A stretch of 64,000 nucleotides of DNA from Catellatospora tritici (GTDB lineage: Bacteria; Actinomycetota; Actinomycetes; Mycobacteriales; Micromonosporaceae). Position numbers and translations under genes: made by a program. Shown one piece after another: positions 15,884 to 25,400 of this stretch. Location: the NCBI RefSeq assembly GCF_019083965.1, contig NZ_JAHRCY010000005.1, positions 186,001-250,000 on the forward strand, written 5' to 3'. The notes below the pieces were generated by a model. That model was not told the DNA's origin. It did no database searches and saw only the letters and a program-made list of their open reading frames with translations. Position 1 is the first letter of the stretch, and every line of letters begins with the position of its first letter.

Positions 15884-16612
15884 TCAGGGCAGCGCGGCGA
15901 GCAGGCCCAGGAACTCCAGCCGCTGCGCCGAGGTGAGCGCCTGGTAGATCGGGGCGTCACGGCGGTTCGTGTCGTCCTCGATCGCCTGGCGCTGCGGGCT
16001 GTCGGGGTCGAGGGCGCGCAGCTGGTCGAGGGTGAGTCCGGCCGCGGCCCAGGCGGCGCGGTGGGCGTCGGCGCGGTGGTGGCGCAGGGCGCCCAGCCGG
16101 GTGCACACGCGCAGGGCGTCGGTGGCCTCGGCCGGTTCGTAGACCGGGGTGAGGGTGGCGAACGCGGGGCCGCCGCTGGCCTGACCGGCTTCGAGCAGGA
16201 CGGCGAGCAGTTCGGCCAGGCGCGGCAGCGCCGTGAGGCCCGGCATGGTGGGCAGGGTCGTCTGCGCCCAGTGTTCCTGCGCCGACTCGGCGAGCACCCG
16301 CTGGAACTCCAGGGTCAGGTCGCGGCCGGTGTCGGTCAGGTGCCAGGCGCCGTCGGCGTCCCGCACGGCGATGCCCTGTTCCAGTTCGGTGGTCATGTCA
16401 CCGCCGTTGTAGGTGGTGGCGGCGGCGAACCCGGCGGCGTCCATGGGCCGGGCGAGCAGTCCGAAGTAGAAACTGACCGCGAACCCCGGATTCCTGCCGG
16501 TGCGTTCGACCAGGGCGCGCACCTGCGGTATGGAGGCGCGGCGCATGGAGGAGTAGACGCGGTCGACGGCGGGACGGACGGTCGCGGCGTACTGCGTCGC
16601 CGGATCCTGCAT
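15884..16612 (-). CDS. Hypothetical protein, possible winged-helix regulator
   Basis: This 242-residue protein opens with a helical region (VDRVYSSMRRASI), followed by FAVSFYFGLLARPMDAAGFAAATTYNG and then GIAVRDADGAWHLTDTGRDL, which resembles the recognition helix and wing of a MarR-like domain. The C-terminal part is helical. ATG at 16612 is preceded by GGGGAGAAAACC. The assignment is tentative. It lies 48 bp downstream of the XRE gene on the same strand. Confidence 0.6.
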   Translation of the reverse strand: MQDPATQYAATVRPAVDRVYSSMRRASIPQVRALVERTGRNPGFAVSFYFGLLARPMDAAGFAAATTYNGGDMTTELEQGIAVRDADGAWHLTDTGRDLTLEFQRVLAESAQEHWAQTTLPTMPGLTALPRLAELLAVLLEAGQASGGPAFATLTPVYEPAEATDALRVCTRLGALRHHRADAHRAAWAAAGLTLDQLRALDPDSPQRQAIEDDTNRRDAPIYQALTSAQRLEFLGLLAALP

Positions 16613-16659
16613 GGTTTTCTCCCCGTGATGGTGGCGCGGCATCGGGCCGGCGGGTCACG

Positions 16660-17118
16660 CTAACGCCGTTCGGGGTCTTGCGCCACTCGGGTGGTCAGGA
16701 CGATGACGTCCAGCACGCGGTGCCAGTCGAGCTCGGTCATGGACCGGCCGGGGTGAACGGCGGCGACGGCGGCCATCGCGGCGACGACCCGGTCGCGTAC
16801 GGCGGGTTCGGGCTGGCCGGTGCGGGCGGCCAGCAGTGCGGTCTCGGCGCCGAAGCGGGGTTGGCGGGTGAACGCGGGCAGGGTGGCGGGCAGTTCGGGC
16901 GGCACGGGGGCGGCGTCGTCGGCCAGTTCCACGCGCAGCCGTCCGCCGAGGGCGCGGGCCAGCGCGGACAGGGCCGCCAGGGTGGGGTTGCCGCGTCCGT
17001 TCTCGAGGTTGGCGATGTAGGGAACGGACAGTCCGGCGTCGGCGGCCACGGCCGCGATGGTGCGTCCGGCGGCGGTCCGGCGGGCTTTGAGCACCTGACC
17101 CCACTCACCTGTTTCCAT
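16660..17118 (-). CDS. XRE-family transcriptional regulator
   Basis: At 152 residues, its N-terminal HTH_3 domain (residues 3-62) reads WGQVLKARRTAAG, IAAVAADAGLSVPYIANLENG, then NPTLAALSALARAL. The C-terminal 85 residues are of unknown function. ATG at 17118 is chosen. It is divergent from an MFS exporter, with only a 49-bp spacer holding a small inverted repeat, so it probably represses itself and the exporter. Confidence 0.85.
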   Translation of the reverse strand: METGEWGQVLKARRTAAGRTIAAVAADAGLSVPYIANLENGRGNPTLAALSALARALGGRLRVELADDAAPVPPELPATLPAFTRQPRFGAETALLAARTGQPEPAVRDRVVAAMAAVAAVHPGRSMTELDWHRVLDVIVLTTRVAQDPERR

Positions 17119-17119
17119 G

Positions 17120-17146
17120 AGAACATATCTTGCCACATTGTGTTCT
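17120..17146. promoter_or_regulatory. Inverted repeat between XRE regulator and MFS gene
   Basis: AGAACA at 17120-17125 and TGTTCT at 17141-17146 are perfect six-base arms within the 49-bp divergent spacer, which is unusually AT-rich. CTTGCCA is also repeated there. This is the likely operator of the adjacent XRE protein. Confidence 0.5.
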
Positions 17147-17167
17147 GTGAGGATAGCTTGCCAAACC

Positions 17168-18352
17168 ATGGGGATTCTTCGCGACAGCCGCGACTTCCGG
17201 CTGCTGTGGGCGGGCGCCGCGGTGTCGCAACTGGGTACGTACCTGCTGGTCATCGCCGTGCCCGCACACCTGTACGCGAGCACCGGGTCGGCGTTGGCGC
17301 CCGGGTTCGCGCTGGCCGTGCAGGGCCTGCCCGCGGTGCTGCTCGGCCCGTGGGCCGGGCTGCTCGCCGACCGGTACAGCCGCCGCACGCTGCTGGCGGT
17401 CGGCAACGTCGTCGCCGCGGCCGGGGTGCTGCTGATGGCGGCCGGAACCACGTGGGTGTACGCCGGACTGCTGGTCGAAAGCATCGCGGCCGTGCTGCTC
17501 GCCCCCGCCGCGCGGGCGCTGATCCCGGCGGTGGCCGCCGACCGGCTGGTCGAGGCGAACTCCGTCAACGCGTTCACCTTCGGGGCGGCCCGGCTGGCCG
17601 GACCACCACTGGGCACCCTGCTCTACGCCCAGACCGGCCTCGGCACCATCGTCACCGTCGACGCGGCCACCTATCTGCTCGCGGCGCTCGCGGCGGTGGC
17701 CCTGTCCCGGCGGCCCGTCGCGGCCACCCCGCGGGCCGGGGAGCCGGTCGGCAGCGCCCTGGCCGCCGGGCTGCGCTACGTCACGGCGACCCCGATCCTG
17801 CGTGGGCTGCTGGCGACCAGTTGGGCGTTCTGGATGCTCAACGCGGCGCTGAGCGCACTGCTGGTGCCGTACCTGGTGCGGCTGCTGCACCGGCCCGGCC
17901 CGGACCTGGGCTGGCTCATCGGCGGGCTGGGCGCGGGCTACCTGGCCGGGGCGGCACTCAGCCGCAAGGTGGCGCACCTGCCGACCCGCACGGTCCTGGT
18001 CACCGCGTACACGGCCGTCGCCGCGGCGTTCCTGGTGCTGTTCAACGCCCCGAACCTGGTCGTCGCCGCGCTCGCCGCGGCCGCCGCCGGTGTCCCGGGC
18101 GCGGTCGCCGGGGTGACCGTGCAGACCGCGCTGCCCCGGCACACCCCGGACCGGGTCCTGGGCCGGGTCAGTGCCGCGTTCTACGCCGGCGACGCCGTCG
18201 CGCTGGTCACCGGCGCGCTGCTGGCCACGGCGGTGGCCGGGGCCGGGCTGGCGCTGGTGCTCAACCTGCTCAGCCTCGCCGTGGCGGCGGTCGCGGCCGC
18301 CGGACTGTGGCTGCTGCCCGCGGCGCCCGTCACACCCGCGAGTGTCGCGTAG
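17168..18352 (+). CDS. MFS transporter, drug-efflux-like
   Basis: This 394-residue protein has about twelve membrane segments. It shows the loop 2-3 signature GLLADRYSRRTLL near residue 78 and a matching start (RDSRDFRLLWAGAAVSQLG) seen in the MFS_3/enterobactin-exporter-like group. Substrate unknown. ATG at 17168 is preferred over the GTG at 17117, which would overlap the divergent regulator start. Regulation by the divergent XRE protein is likely. Confidence 0.85.
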   Translation: MGILRDSRDFRLLWAGAAVSQLGTYLLVIAVPAHLYASTGSALAPGFALAVQGLPAVLLGPWAGLLADRYSRRTLLAVGNVVAAAGVLLMAAGTTWVYAGLLVESIAAVLLAPAARALIPAVAADRLVEANSVNAFTFGAARLAGPPLGTLLYAQTGLGTIVTVDAATYLLAALAAVALSRRPVAATPRAGEPVGSALAAGLRYVTATPILRGLLATSWAFWMLNAALSALLVPYLVRLLHRPGPDLGWLIGGLGAGYLAGAALSRKVAHLPTRTVLVTAYTAVAAAFLVLFNAPNLVVAALAAAAAGVPGAVAGVTVQTALPRHTPDRVLGRVSAAFYAGDAVALVTGALLATAVAGAGLALVLNLLSLAVAAVAAAGLWLLPAAPVTPASVA

Positions 18353-18420
18353 TGCACGCCACAGCCAAACTGTCGGCTGCCTCGCAGCGCCGCAGGCCCC
18401 GACCGGTCCACCATTGACAC

Positions 18421-18885
18421 ATGTCATCCCCAGCCGAGCAGCTGCTCACCGAACCGCTCGTGGTCGCACGCGCGGCGACCTTCGCTGTCGTGCTGCTCGT
18501 GCTGTACGTCGGGCACCAGGTCGGCGACCATGTGGCCCAGACCGACCACCAGGCCGAGGGCAAGGCCGAGGCCGGCGGGCGCGGTTGGCGGGCCATGGCC
18601 GGGCACCTGTTCGGCTACCACCTGACCCTGCTGGTGCTGCTGCTGGGCACCACCACCCTGCTCGGTCTGCCGCTGTCGTGGACCGGACTGGGCGCCGGGC
18701 TCGGTTTCTCGCTGGCCACGCACGGACTGCTGGACCGGCGCTGGCCGGTGCGGGCGATCCTGCGCGCCACCGGCTCGCCCCGCTTCGCCGAACTGACCAC
18801 CCCCGTCAGCGGCATGTACGCCGCCGACCAGGCCCTGCACCTGGCCGCACTGCTGATCTCCGCGCTGCTGATCGTCGGCCTGTGA
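18421..18885 (+). CDS. Polytopic membrane protein, DUF3307-like
   Basis: This 154-residue protein has three to four membrane helices and conserved polar motifs inside them: GHQVGDHVAQTDHQA near residue 33, GHLFGYHLT near 60, ATHGLLDRRWPV near 99 and MYAADQALHLAALL near 131. His/Asp pairs in helices are typical of DUF3307 proteins, whose function is not known. It is followed by an APH-like gene 22 bp downstream. Confidence 0.7.
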   Translation: MSSPAEQLLTEPLVVARAATFAVVLLVLYVGHQVGDHVAQTDHQAEGKAEAGGRGWRAMAGHLFGYHLTLLVLLLGTTTLLGLPLSWTGLGAGLGFSLATHGLLDRRWPVRAILRATGSPRFAELTTPVSGMYAADQALHLAALLISALLIVGL

Positions 18886-18907
18886 CCCGGCCGGTACCGT
18901 GACCGGC

Positions 18908-19864
18908 ATGCCCGACACGGTGGTCCCCGACTGGGACGCGGCGCTGAGCTGGATCGACACCGCACTGGCGGCGGGCGGGCGGCATCGGACCGGGCCCGTC
19001 GCGCAGACCCGGGTGCGGCCCTGGTCACTGCTGGCCCGGGTACCCGTCGACGGCACCGAGCTGTGGTTCAAAGCCAACGGCCCCTGCTCGACGTACGAGG
19101 CCGCGCTCATGGCGGCGCTGGCCCGCTGGGCACCGGGCCGGGTGCTCGAACCGATCGCGGTCGAGCCGGAGCGCGGCTGGTCGCTGCTGCCCGACGGCGG
19201 CACGACGCTGCGCCGGGCCGCCCCGGACGACCCCGGGCACTGGGCGCCGATGCTGACCCGCCACGCCGAGCTGCAACGCGACCTCACCGGCCACACCGGG
19301 CGGATGCTGGCGCTGGGCGTGCCGGACATGCGTCCCGAGCGGTTGCCGGGGCACCTGGCCGCGCTGCTGGACGATCCGCTCGTGCGCGCGACCATGCCCG
19401 CGGCGCGGCTGGCCGCGCTGCGGGCGCGGCAACCGCTGTTCGCCGAGGCGTGCGCCCGGCTCGGTGACAGCCCGGTCCCGGCGTCGGTGCAGCACGACGA
19501 CCTGTACGACGGCAACGTGCTGGTCGGCGACGGCTGGCGGTTCTTCGACTGGGGCGACGCGTCGGTCGGCCACCCGTTCGGGGTGCTGCTGGTCGCGCTG
19601 CGGGTGGCCGCCGACCGGTACGGCCTGCCACCGGGCGACCCGGTGCTGCGGCGGTTGCGCGACGCGTACCTGCAGCCGTGGACCGGCCACGCCGACCCGG
19701 CCCGGCTGCGTCAGGACGTGACATCGGCGCTGGCCGGGGCGAAGGTCAGCCGGGCGGTGTCGTGGCGGCGTTCGCTCGACGGTGTCGACGACGCGGCGCT
19801 GGCCGAGTACGGCGGTGAGGTCGCCGACTGGCTGGGGCTGCTGCTCGAACCGGACCTGGTGTGA
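18908..19864 (+). CDS. Aminoglycoside-phosphotransferase-fold kinase
   Basis: The 318-residue protein has the APH/choline-kinase catalytic loop HDDLYDGNVL near residue 195 (Brenner-type H-x-D-x4-N) and the metal motif FFDWGDAS near 213. The N-lobe is recognisable from LWFKANGP. Similar genes are common in actinomycetes and mostly not resistance enzymes, so resistance should not be assumed. ATG at 18908 is used; GTG at 18899 is an alternative. Confidence 0.82.
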   Translation: MPDTVVPDWDAALSWIDTALAAGGRHRTGPVAQTRVRPWSLLARVPVDGTELWFKANGPCSTYEAALMAALARWAPGRVLEPIAVEPERGWSLLPDGGTTLRRAAPDDPGHWAPMLTRHAELQRDLTGHTGRMLALGVPDMRPERLPGHLAALLDDPLVRATMPAARLAALRARQPLFAEACARLGDSPVPASVQHDDLYDGNVLVGDGWRFFDWGDASVGHPFGVLLVALRVAADRYGLPPGDPVLRRLRDAYLQPWTGHADPARLRQDVTSALAGAKVSRAVSWRRSLDGVDDAALAEYGGEVADWLGLLLEPDLV

Positions 19865-19865
19865 G

Positions 19866-21320
19866 CTACCCGGCCCGGCGCAGCTGCGCCAGCAGCGCCG
19901 TCGCCGACGGGGCGCGGCCCAGGACGTCACGCAGCACCTGACCGCAGCCACGCGACAGGCCCCACCGGTAGACGTGTGCGCTGACCCAGCCGTACCAGCC
20001 GGGATCACCGCCGGTCCAGTCACCGCGTACGGCGCGGACCGCCGCGCGCAGGTCGGCGGCGATGATCGGTCCGAGCGCATAGTTGACCATGTAGCCGGGT
20101 TCCTGGACGAGCTGGCCCCGCATCGCCCACCAGGACAGCTCCGGATGCGCCACGACACCCAGGTAGGTCGAGGTCAGCTCAGCCCACACGTCGTTGGGGC
20201 GCCGGGTGGGGTCGGCGTGCAGCCGGATCTCCAGCAGCGCCCAGCACACGTCGAGCATGACGTCGGCGTAGCGGTCGCGCAGCGACACCGGCTCGGGCAC
20301 CTCGCCGCCCAGCCAGCGGCGCTGCCACGCCGGTTCGGCCGTGTCCAGCGCGGTCAGCTCCGCGACGGCCTCGGTGAACGCGTCGCTGTCGGGCCAGTCG
20401 GCGTACGCGGGGCGGGTGTCGATCGCGGCGACGTGCAGGGCGTGCCCGGTTTCGTGCACCAGTTCGGTCAACTCCCCCAGCCCGCCCGCGGTGTAGGTGC
20501 CCAGCACCCACGGCTGGGCGCGGCGGCCGGGCCGGGGCCGGGAACCGAACGTCGTGTAGGCGACCGGGACCGGTGGCCGGTCGGGCCTGGGTGCGGTGTC
20601 GTAGCGAACGTCGAGGGCGGCCGGGTCGGCACCGAGCGCGGCGTGGTAGGCGTCGGACAGCGGCCGCAGCCGCCCGACCGGGGTGGCCTCACGCAGCACG
20701 CGGGCGGTGGTGCCGTGGACGTACCACCAGTCCCAGGGTTCGATCGGGTCGCGGGCGGCGCTGACCTGCCGCCACGTGTCGAGGACGGCGACCAGGTCCG
20801 GTTCGACCGACGCCGGGTCCAGGCCGAGCGCGGTCGCGTTGGCGGCGACCGGGCCGCCGCCGGCCCACCGGCGGGCGCTGTCCGGCAGCATCCGCCGGTA
20901 CGGGCTGTCGTCGCCGTCGCCGTCGATCGCGGCCCATACCGGCCGCAGCGCCAGGAACAGGTCCCGGCGCGTGTGCGGGTCGGGTTCCCGGCCGAGCAGT
21001 CCGAGCACCGCGAGCCGGGTCAGCCGCTGCCCACCGACGTGCACGGCGCCCTGCTCACGCGCGTACGCCCGCTCGATCTCGGCCAGGTCCTCACCGCCGC
21101 CGCCCGACGCGGGCCCGGCCCACGCCAGCATCGCGGCCACCGCCGGGTCGTCGGTGCCGCCGAGCGCGACCAGGTCCGCCCGGACCCGGTCGCGGGCCTG
21201 GGCCGCGCGCGCGGTCAGGTCCGGGTCGCCGGGGCCGAGGGCGGCGGCGAGCTCGGCCCGGTCGTCGAGCTCGCGGGCGTGCAGGTACGCGGCTTCGAGG
21301 GCGGTGCGGGCGGCGGGCAT
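19866..21320 (-). CDS. M3-like zinc metallopeptidase
   Basis: The 484-residue, soluble, helical protein has the zinc motif HETGHALH near residue 292, with DAFTEAVAEL about 27 residues later supplying the third ligand (Glu). This order, with long helices on both sides, fits the M3/M32/M2 gluzincin clan (oligoendopeptidase or carboxypeptidase type). No signal peptide, so cytosolic. It converges with the APH-like gene with almost no spacer. Confidence 0.82.
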   Translation of the reverse strand: MPAARTALEAAYLHARELDDRAELAAALGPGDPDLTARAAQARDRVRADLVALGGTDDPAVAAMLAWAGPASGGGGEDLAEIERAYAREQGAVHVGGQRLTRLAVLGLLGREPDPHTRRDLFLALRPVWAAIDGDGDDSPYRRMLPDSARRWAGGGPVAANATALGLDPASVEPDLVAVLDTWRQVSAARDPIEPWDWWYVHGTTARVLREATPVGRLRPLSDAYHAALGADPAALDVRYDTAPRPDRPPVPVAYTTFGSRPRPGRRAQPWVLGTYTAGGLGELTELVHETGHALHVAAIDTRPAYADWPDSDAFTEAVAELTALDTAEPAWQRRWLGGEVPEPVSLRDRYADVMLDVCWALLEIRLHADPTRRPNDVWAELTSTYLGVVAHPELSWWAMRGQLVQEPGYMVNYALGPIIAADLRAAVRAVRGDWTGGDPGWYGWVSAHVYRWGLSRGCGQVLRDVLGRAPSATALLAQLRRAG

Positions 21321-21385
21321 GGCCGAGACGATAGATGATCCGCTGGGCGGACTCCGGCCGTCCCGGATGGCGGTACAGTGCGGCC

Positions 21386-22414
21386 GTGGCAGCCCAGACG
21401 AATTCCCTCGCGCTGCGGGCCCGCCTGGCGGCCTGGCGGTACGCGTTCCTCACCACCAACCCGCCGGAGCAGGGTGTCGTCGACGGCGTCACCCGCTGGC
21501 TGGTCGTCACCCGAGCCGGGGTGCTGCCGATGACACTGACCTCGGGGATCCTGGCGGTGCTGCTGGCCGTGATCGCCGATGTGCGCGTCGACTGGCTCAA
21601 CGTGACCCTGGCCGTGGTCGGCATCGTGGTCGCGCACCTGGCCAACAACCTGATGAACGACCTGGCCGACACGGCCGTCGGCAACGACACCGAGAACTAT
21701 CCGCGCACCCTGTACGCCCCGCATCCGATCCTGGCCGGGCTGGTCACCAGGAAGCAGCTCGTCGTCGGCATCCTGCTGTGTCAGGTGCTGGACCTGGCCA
21801 TCATGGTCACGCTGGTGGTGCGGCAGGACTGGTGGATCGTCGCGTTCGCCCTGGGTGGGCTGTTCCTGTCGTGGGCGTACACCGCGCCGCCGCTGCGGCT
21901 GAAGAAGATCGGCCTCGGTGAGCTGGACGTGCTGCTGACCTGGGGCCCGCTGATGGTCGGCGGGGTGTACTACGCCGGTACGGGCACGCTGCCGTGGCAG
22001 GTCCTGGCCGCCGCGACCGTGTACGCGCTGCTGCCCACGACGGTGCTGATGGCCAAGCACATCGACAAGCTGCCGTATGACGGCCCGGCGGGCACCAGGA
22101 CGTTCCCGGTGCTGATCGGCGAACCCGCCGCCAAGCGGCTCACCCAGGCCATGATGATCGCGTTCTACGTCGGGGTGGCGGTGCTGGTCGCGGTCCGGGC
22201 GCTGCCGTGGACCGCGCTGCTGGTGCTGCTCGCGGTACCGATGCTGGTGAAGGTGGTGGCCGCGTTCAACCGGCCGGTGCCTGCCGAGCCGCCCGCCGAC
22301 AACCCGGTATGGCCGCTGTGGTGGGCGCCGATCGCGTTCCTGCACACCCGCCGCGCCGGCGGCCTGCTCCTGCTCGGCCTGCTCGCCTGGGCCGGGTACA
22401 GCTGGGTGCGCTGA
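21386..22414 (+). CDS. UbiA-family prenyltransferase
   Basis: This 342-residue protein has about nine membrane helices. The first aspartate-rich site is NNLMNDLADTAVGND near residue 91, and the second region is YTAPPLRLKKIGLGELDVLL near 170, the Mg-prenyl-diphosphate sites of UbiA enzymes. It could be MenA-like (menaquinone) but no men genes are adjacent, so the acceptor is open. GTG at 21386 is preferred to the upstream ATG, which lies in promoter DNA. Confidence 0.82.
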   Translation: MAAQTNSLALRARLAAWRYAFLTTNPPEQGVVDGVTRWLVVTRAGVLPMTLTSGILAVLLAVIADVRVDWLNVTLAVVGIVVAHLANNLMNDLADTAVGNDTENYPRTLYAPHPILAGLVTRKQLVVGILLCQVLDLAIMVTLVVRQDWWIVAFALGGLFLSWAYTAPPLRLKKIGLGELDVLLTWGPLMVGGVYYAGTGTLPWQVLAAATVYALLPTTVLMAKHIDKLPYDGPAGTRTFPVLIGEPAAKRLTQAMMIAFYVGVAVLVAVRALPWTALLVLLAVPMLVKVVAAFNRPVPAEPPADNPVWPLWWAPIAFLHTRRAGGLLLLGLLAWAGYSWVR

Positions 22415-22479
22415 CGCGCGGGGTCGACCGCCCGCCCGCGGATGAGGGCATACACGCCGGCCCTGCCGGATCCTGTTGA

Positions 22480-23208
22480 CTACTGCAGCCACCAGGGGTC
22501 GCGCGGCACCTCACCGGGCGCGGGCCACGGATTCGTCGGCGGGACGCCGCCGCCCCAGATCCACAGGGCCGGGAACAGCGACGCCATGGCCACCAGCGCG
22601 ACGGGGCCGCCGAGCTCGTCCAGCTGGCAGATGATGATCGTGATCCCCGCGAGGGCCGGCACCAGCCAGCGCCAGGTCCAGCCGCGGTCGGTGACGGCGG
22701 GGAACTCGTACAGCGTCGTGAACAGCGGGTTGAGCCCCCGACCCGCCGCGGTGGCGGGCCACAGCCGCCCGAATCCGGGCACGTCCACCACGAACATCGA
22801 CTTCAGGCCGGGGCAGCGGCGCACGGTGGCCTCCCGCGGCGCCGAGCCCACCCGCAGGAACCACGGCTCGTAGACGACGCGCTGGTAGTAGACGTCGCCA
22901 TCGGTGTCGTGCACCCGCAGGTACCCGCTGTACACGCCGACCCGGGTCGGCGTGCACACCATCGCGCGGACGGTGAGCCGGCGCGGTGCCGCCAGCACGG
23001 ACAGCGCGCAGCGCAGCAGCCGGATCAGCCAGAACCACAGCAGAGGCACGCCGAAGAGCAGGTAGCCGACGATCGGCACCCACTTGCCGTCGCTGGGCGG
23101 CGGCTGCTCGCCGAGCTGCCACAGCAGCCGGCCGGTGAAGCCCGCGAGGGCGACGACGGAGATCACCGCGAGTTCGGCGCCGGGTCCGAACCGTGACTGC
23201 CGCTCCAT
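22480..23208 (-). CDS. Hypothetical membrane protein
   Basis: This 242-residue protein has two N-terminal membrane helices (about 14-32 and 44-66), a cytosolic beta-rich domain of about 110 residues with a conserved-looking LRVHDTDGDVYYQRVVYEPWF, and two C-terminal helices (about 180-215). The arrangement resembles other actinomycete proteins of unknown role. No motif identified. Confidence 0.65.
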   Translation of the reverse strand: MERQSRFGPGAELAVISVVALAGFTGRLLWQLGEQPPPSDGKWVPIVGYLLFGVPLLWFWLIRLLRCALSVLAAPRRLTVRAMVCTPTRVGVYSGYLRVHDTDGDVYYQRVVYEPWFLRVGSAPREATVRRCPGLKSMFVVDVPGFGRLWPATAAGRGLNPLFTTLYEFPAVTDRGWTWRWLVPALAGITIIICQLDELGGPVALVAMASLFPALWIWGGGVPPTNPWPAPGEVPRDPWWLQ

Positions 23209-23270
23209 GGCTGCCCACCGTAGCGACCAATGTCAATGGTTGAGGCCGGGACGGGTTTCGGGCGTTCCGG

Positions 23271-24419
23271 TCAACCCGTGCGCAGCTGCGCGTTGAGCCG
23301 TGCGGCCTGTCGCGTGAGGTGGTCGCGTTCGGGGAGGTTGGGCGCCGATCGGGCGGCCTCGGCGTAGAGCCGTGCCGCGGTGACCGGGTCACCGTCACGC
23401 TCGTGCAGGTACGCCGCGGCCGCGGTGTGGCGGGGCAGCGCGGGGTCGAGCAGCGCCAACGCGGCCAGACCGGCCCGCGGGCCGTCGGCCTCGCCGACGG
23501 CGACAGCCCGGTTGAGACGGGCCACCGGGCTGTCGGTGAGGCGCACCAGTTCGTCGTACCACTCGACGATCTGCACCCAGTCGGTCTCCTCGGCCGCCTG
23601 GGCGTCGGCGTGCAGCGCCGCGATGGCGGCCTGGGCCTGGAACTCGCCCAGCCGGTCGCGGGCGAGGGCCGCCTGGAGCACGTCGACGCCCTCGGCTATC
23701 AGCCGGGTGTTCCACCGGCCGCGGTCCTGCTCGGCGAGGGGCACGAGCCTGCCGTCGGAGCTCATCCGGGCCGGGCGCCGGGCGTGGTGCAGCAGCATGA
23801 GCGCGAGCAGCCCCGCGGCCTCCTCGTGGTTGGTCTTGGCCGCCAGTTGGCGGGTGAGCCGGATCGCCTCGGCGGCGAGGTCGACGTCGCCGGAGTAGCC
23901 CTCGTTGAAGACCAGGTAGAGCACGCGCAGCACCGTGGCGACGTCCCCGGGCTGGTTGAAGCGGACGCCCGAGACGGTCCGCTTGGCCCTGCTGATGCGC
24001 TGCGCCATGGTCGCCTCCGGCACGAGGTAGGCCAAGGCGATCTGACGCGTGGTCAGGCCGCCGACCGCGCGCAGCGTGAGCGCGACGGCCGAGGCCGGGG
24101 TCAGGGACGGGTGCGCGCACAGGAAGTAGAGCCGCAGCGTGTCGTCCACCGCCTCGACCGGGCCGGGCATGGGCTCGACCTCGACGCGTATCTCACGGTG
24201 TCGCCGGGAAGCGTCGGCGCGGGCGACGTCGAGGAACTTCCGCCAGGCCACGGTGACCAGCCAGCCTTTGGGGTCGCGCGGCGGGTCGTCCGGCCACCCG
24301 CGTACGGCCTCGAGCAGTGCGTCCTGGACGGCGTCCTCGGCCGCCGCGAAGTCGGCTCCGCGGCGGACGAGGACTCCGATCACCGCGGGCACCAGCTCCC
24401 GCAGCAGCGACTCGTTCAC
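23271..24419 (-). CDS. ECF42-type RNA polymerase sigma factor
   Basis: This 382-residue sigma factor has region 2 at residues 3-75 (FAAAEDAVQDALLEA, WLVTVAWRKFLD), region 4 at about 105-160 (GLTTRQIALAYLVPEATMAQRISRAK) and the long C-terminal extension of about 200 residues (LYLVFNEGYSG, then TPR-like helices) that defines ECF42. No anti-sigma factor is encoded; control is thought to act through the extension. GTG at 24419 overlaps the stop of the DGPF gene (GTGA), so the two are translationally coupled. Confidence 0.9.
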   Translation of the reverse strand: MNESLLRELVPAVIGVLVRRGADFAAAEDAVQDALLEAVRGWPDDPPRDPKGWLVTVAWRKFLDVARADASRRHREIRVEVEPMPGPVEAVDDTLRLYFLCAHPSLTPASAVALTLRAVGGLTTRQIALAYLVPEATMAQRISRAKRTVSGVRFNQPGDVATVLRVLYLVFNEGYSGDVDLAAEAIRLTRQLAAKTNHEEAAGLLALMLLHHARRPARMSSDGRLVPLAEQDRGRWNTRLIAEGVDVLQAALARDRLGEFQAQAAIAALHADAQAAEETDWVQIVEWYDELVRLTDSPVARLNRAVAVGEADGPRAGLAALALLDPALPRHTAAAAYLHERDGDPVTAARLYAEAARSAPNLPERDHLTRQAARLNAQLRTG

Positions 24420-24823
24420 TCGGTCACCGTGGGCGCCTCGGACAGGAACGGGCGCACCTCGAGCCACTCGTGGATCGGCTTGCCACCCGCACCCGGCGCC
24501 GCGGACAGCTCGCCGGCCAGCTCGAGCGCCCGCTCGTAGGTGTCGACGTCGATCACCATCCAGCCGGCGATCAGGTCCTTGGTCTCCGCGAATGGGCCGT
24601 CCGTGACCGGCGGCCGCCCCTCGCCGTCGTAGCGGACGAACGTCCCCTGCGGCGACAGTGCCTGGCCGTCGACGAACTCACCGGTGCCCTCGAGCCGAGC
24701 GGCGAAGTCCCGCATGTACTGCATGTGGGCCGCGACCTCCTCCGGCGCCCACTGGTCCATCGGCACGTCGTTGACCGCCGCCGGCGCGCCCCGGTAGTGC
24801 TTGAGCAGCAGGTACTTGGCCAT
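24416..24823 (-). CDS. YCII/DGPF-domain protein, ECF42 partner
   Basis: This 135-residue protein carries the defining TDGPFAETKD motif near residue 75, with YLLLKHYRG at the start. DGPF proteins are the standard genomic partner of ECF42 sigma factors; their role is not established. ATG at 24823 has AGGAGG with six-base spacing; an adjacent ATG at 24826 is closer to it. It is the first gene of the operon. Confidence 0.9.
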   Translation of the reverse strand: MAKYLLLKHYRGAPAAVNDVPMDQWAPEEVAAHMQYMRDFAARLEGTGEFVDGQALSPQGTFVRYDGEGRPPVTDGPFAETKDLIAGWMVIDVDTYERALELAGELSAAPGAGGKPIHEWLEVRPFLSEAPTVTE

Positions 24824-24956
24824 CATGTTCCTCCTTGGTGCGGTACGACCCATTGTGGCCGTGTTCACCACCGGGGACGGAGCCGCACGTGGTTTCTCGA
24901 CATGCCGCCGCGACGTTTTCCGGGCGGATTTTCACCCGAACGGTCGCGCCGGGCCG

Positions 24957-25400
24957 TCAGCTGAGCTGCTCGGCCAACGCGACGATGATCCCCTCGGGGC
25001 CGCGGAGGTAGCAGAGCCGGTAGCTGTCCCCGTACCGTGCCACTTCGCCGAGCAGTTCGGCGCCGTGGGCGCCGCGCAGGCGGGCGAGGACGTCGTCGAT
25101 GTCGTCGACGGCGAACATGACCCGGTGCAGGCCGACGGTGTTGGGCGGCGGGCTCTTCGGCTCGGCGCCGATCGCCTCGGGGTTGCGGTACTTCGCCAGC
25201 TCCAGCTTCCCGTGCCCGTCCGGGGTCCGCATCATCGCGATGTCGCAGCGGATGCCGTCGAGTCCGACGGTGCGGTCCGCCCAGCCGCCCTCGATCCGCG
25301 CCCTGCCTTCGACCTCCATGCCGAGTTCCACGAAGAACGCGATCGCGGCCTCGAGGTCGTCGACGACGATGCCGACGTTGTCCATCCGCTGAATCGTCAC
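24957..25400 (-). CDS. VOC superfamily protein (glyoxalase/bleomycin-resistance fold)
   Basis: At 147 residues it has two beta-alpha-beta-beta-beta modules: MDNVGIVVDDLEAAIAFF at 6-23 and VGLHRVMFAVDDIDDVLARL near 95. GTG at 25400 (reading TIQRMDNV) has GGAG upstream at seven-base spacing. VOC members act as dioxygenases, isomerases or binding proteins; the substrate is not readable here. It lies upstream of the DGPF-ECF42 pair on the same strand and may belong with it. Confidence 0.8.
   Translation of the reverse strand: MTIQRMDNVGIVVDDLEAAIAFFVELGMEVEGRARIEGGWADRTVGLDGIRCDIAMMRTPDGHGKLELAKYRNPEAIGAEPKSPPPNTVGLHRVMFAVDDIDDVLARLRGAHGAELLGEVARYGDSYRLCYLRGPEGIIVALAEQLS

Noticed and set aside
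18908..19864. Aminoglycoside resistance gene
   Set aside because: Only the APH fold is shown; most actinomycete members of this fold are not resistance enzymes and no context supports it.
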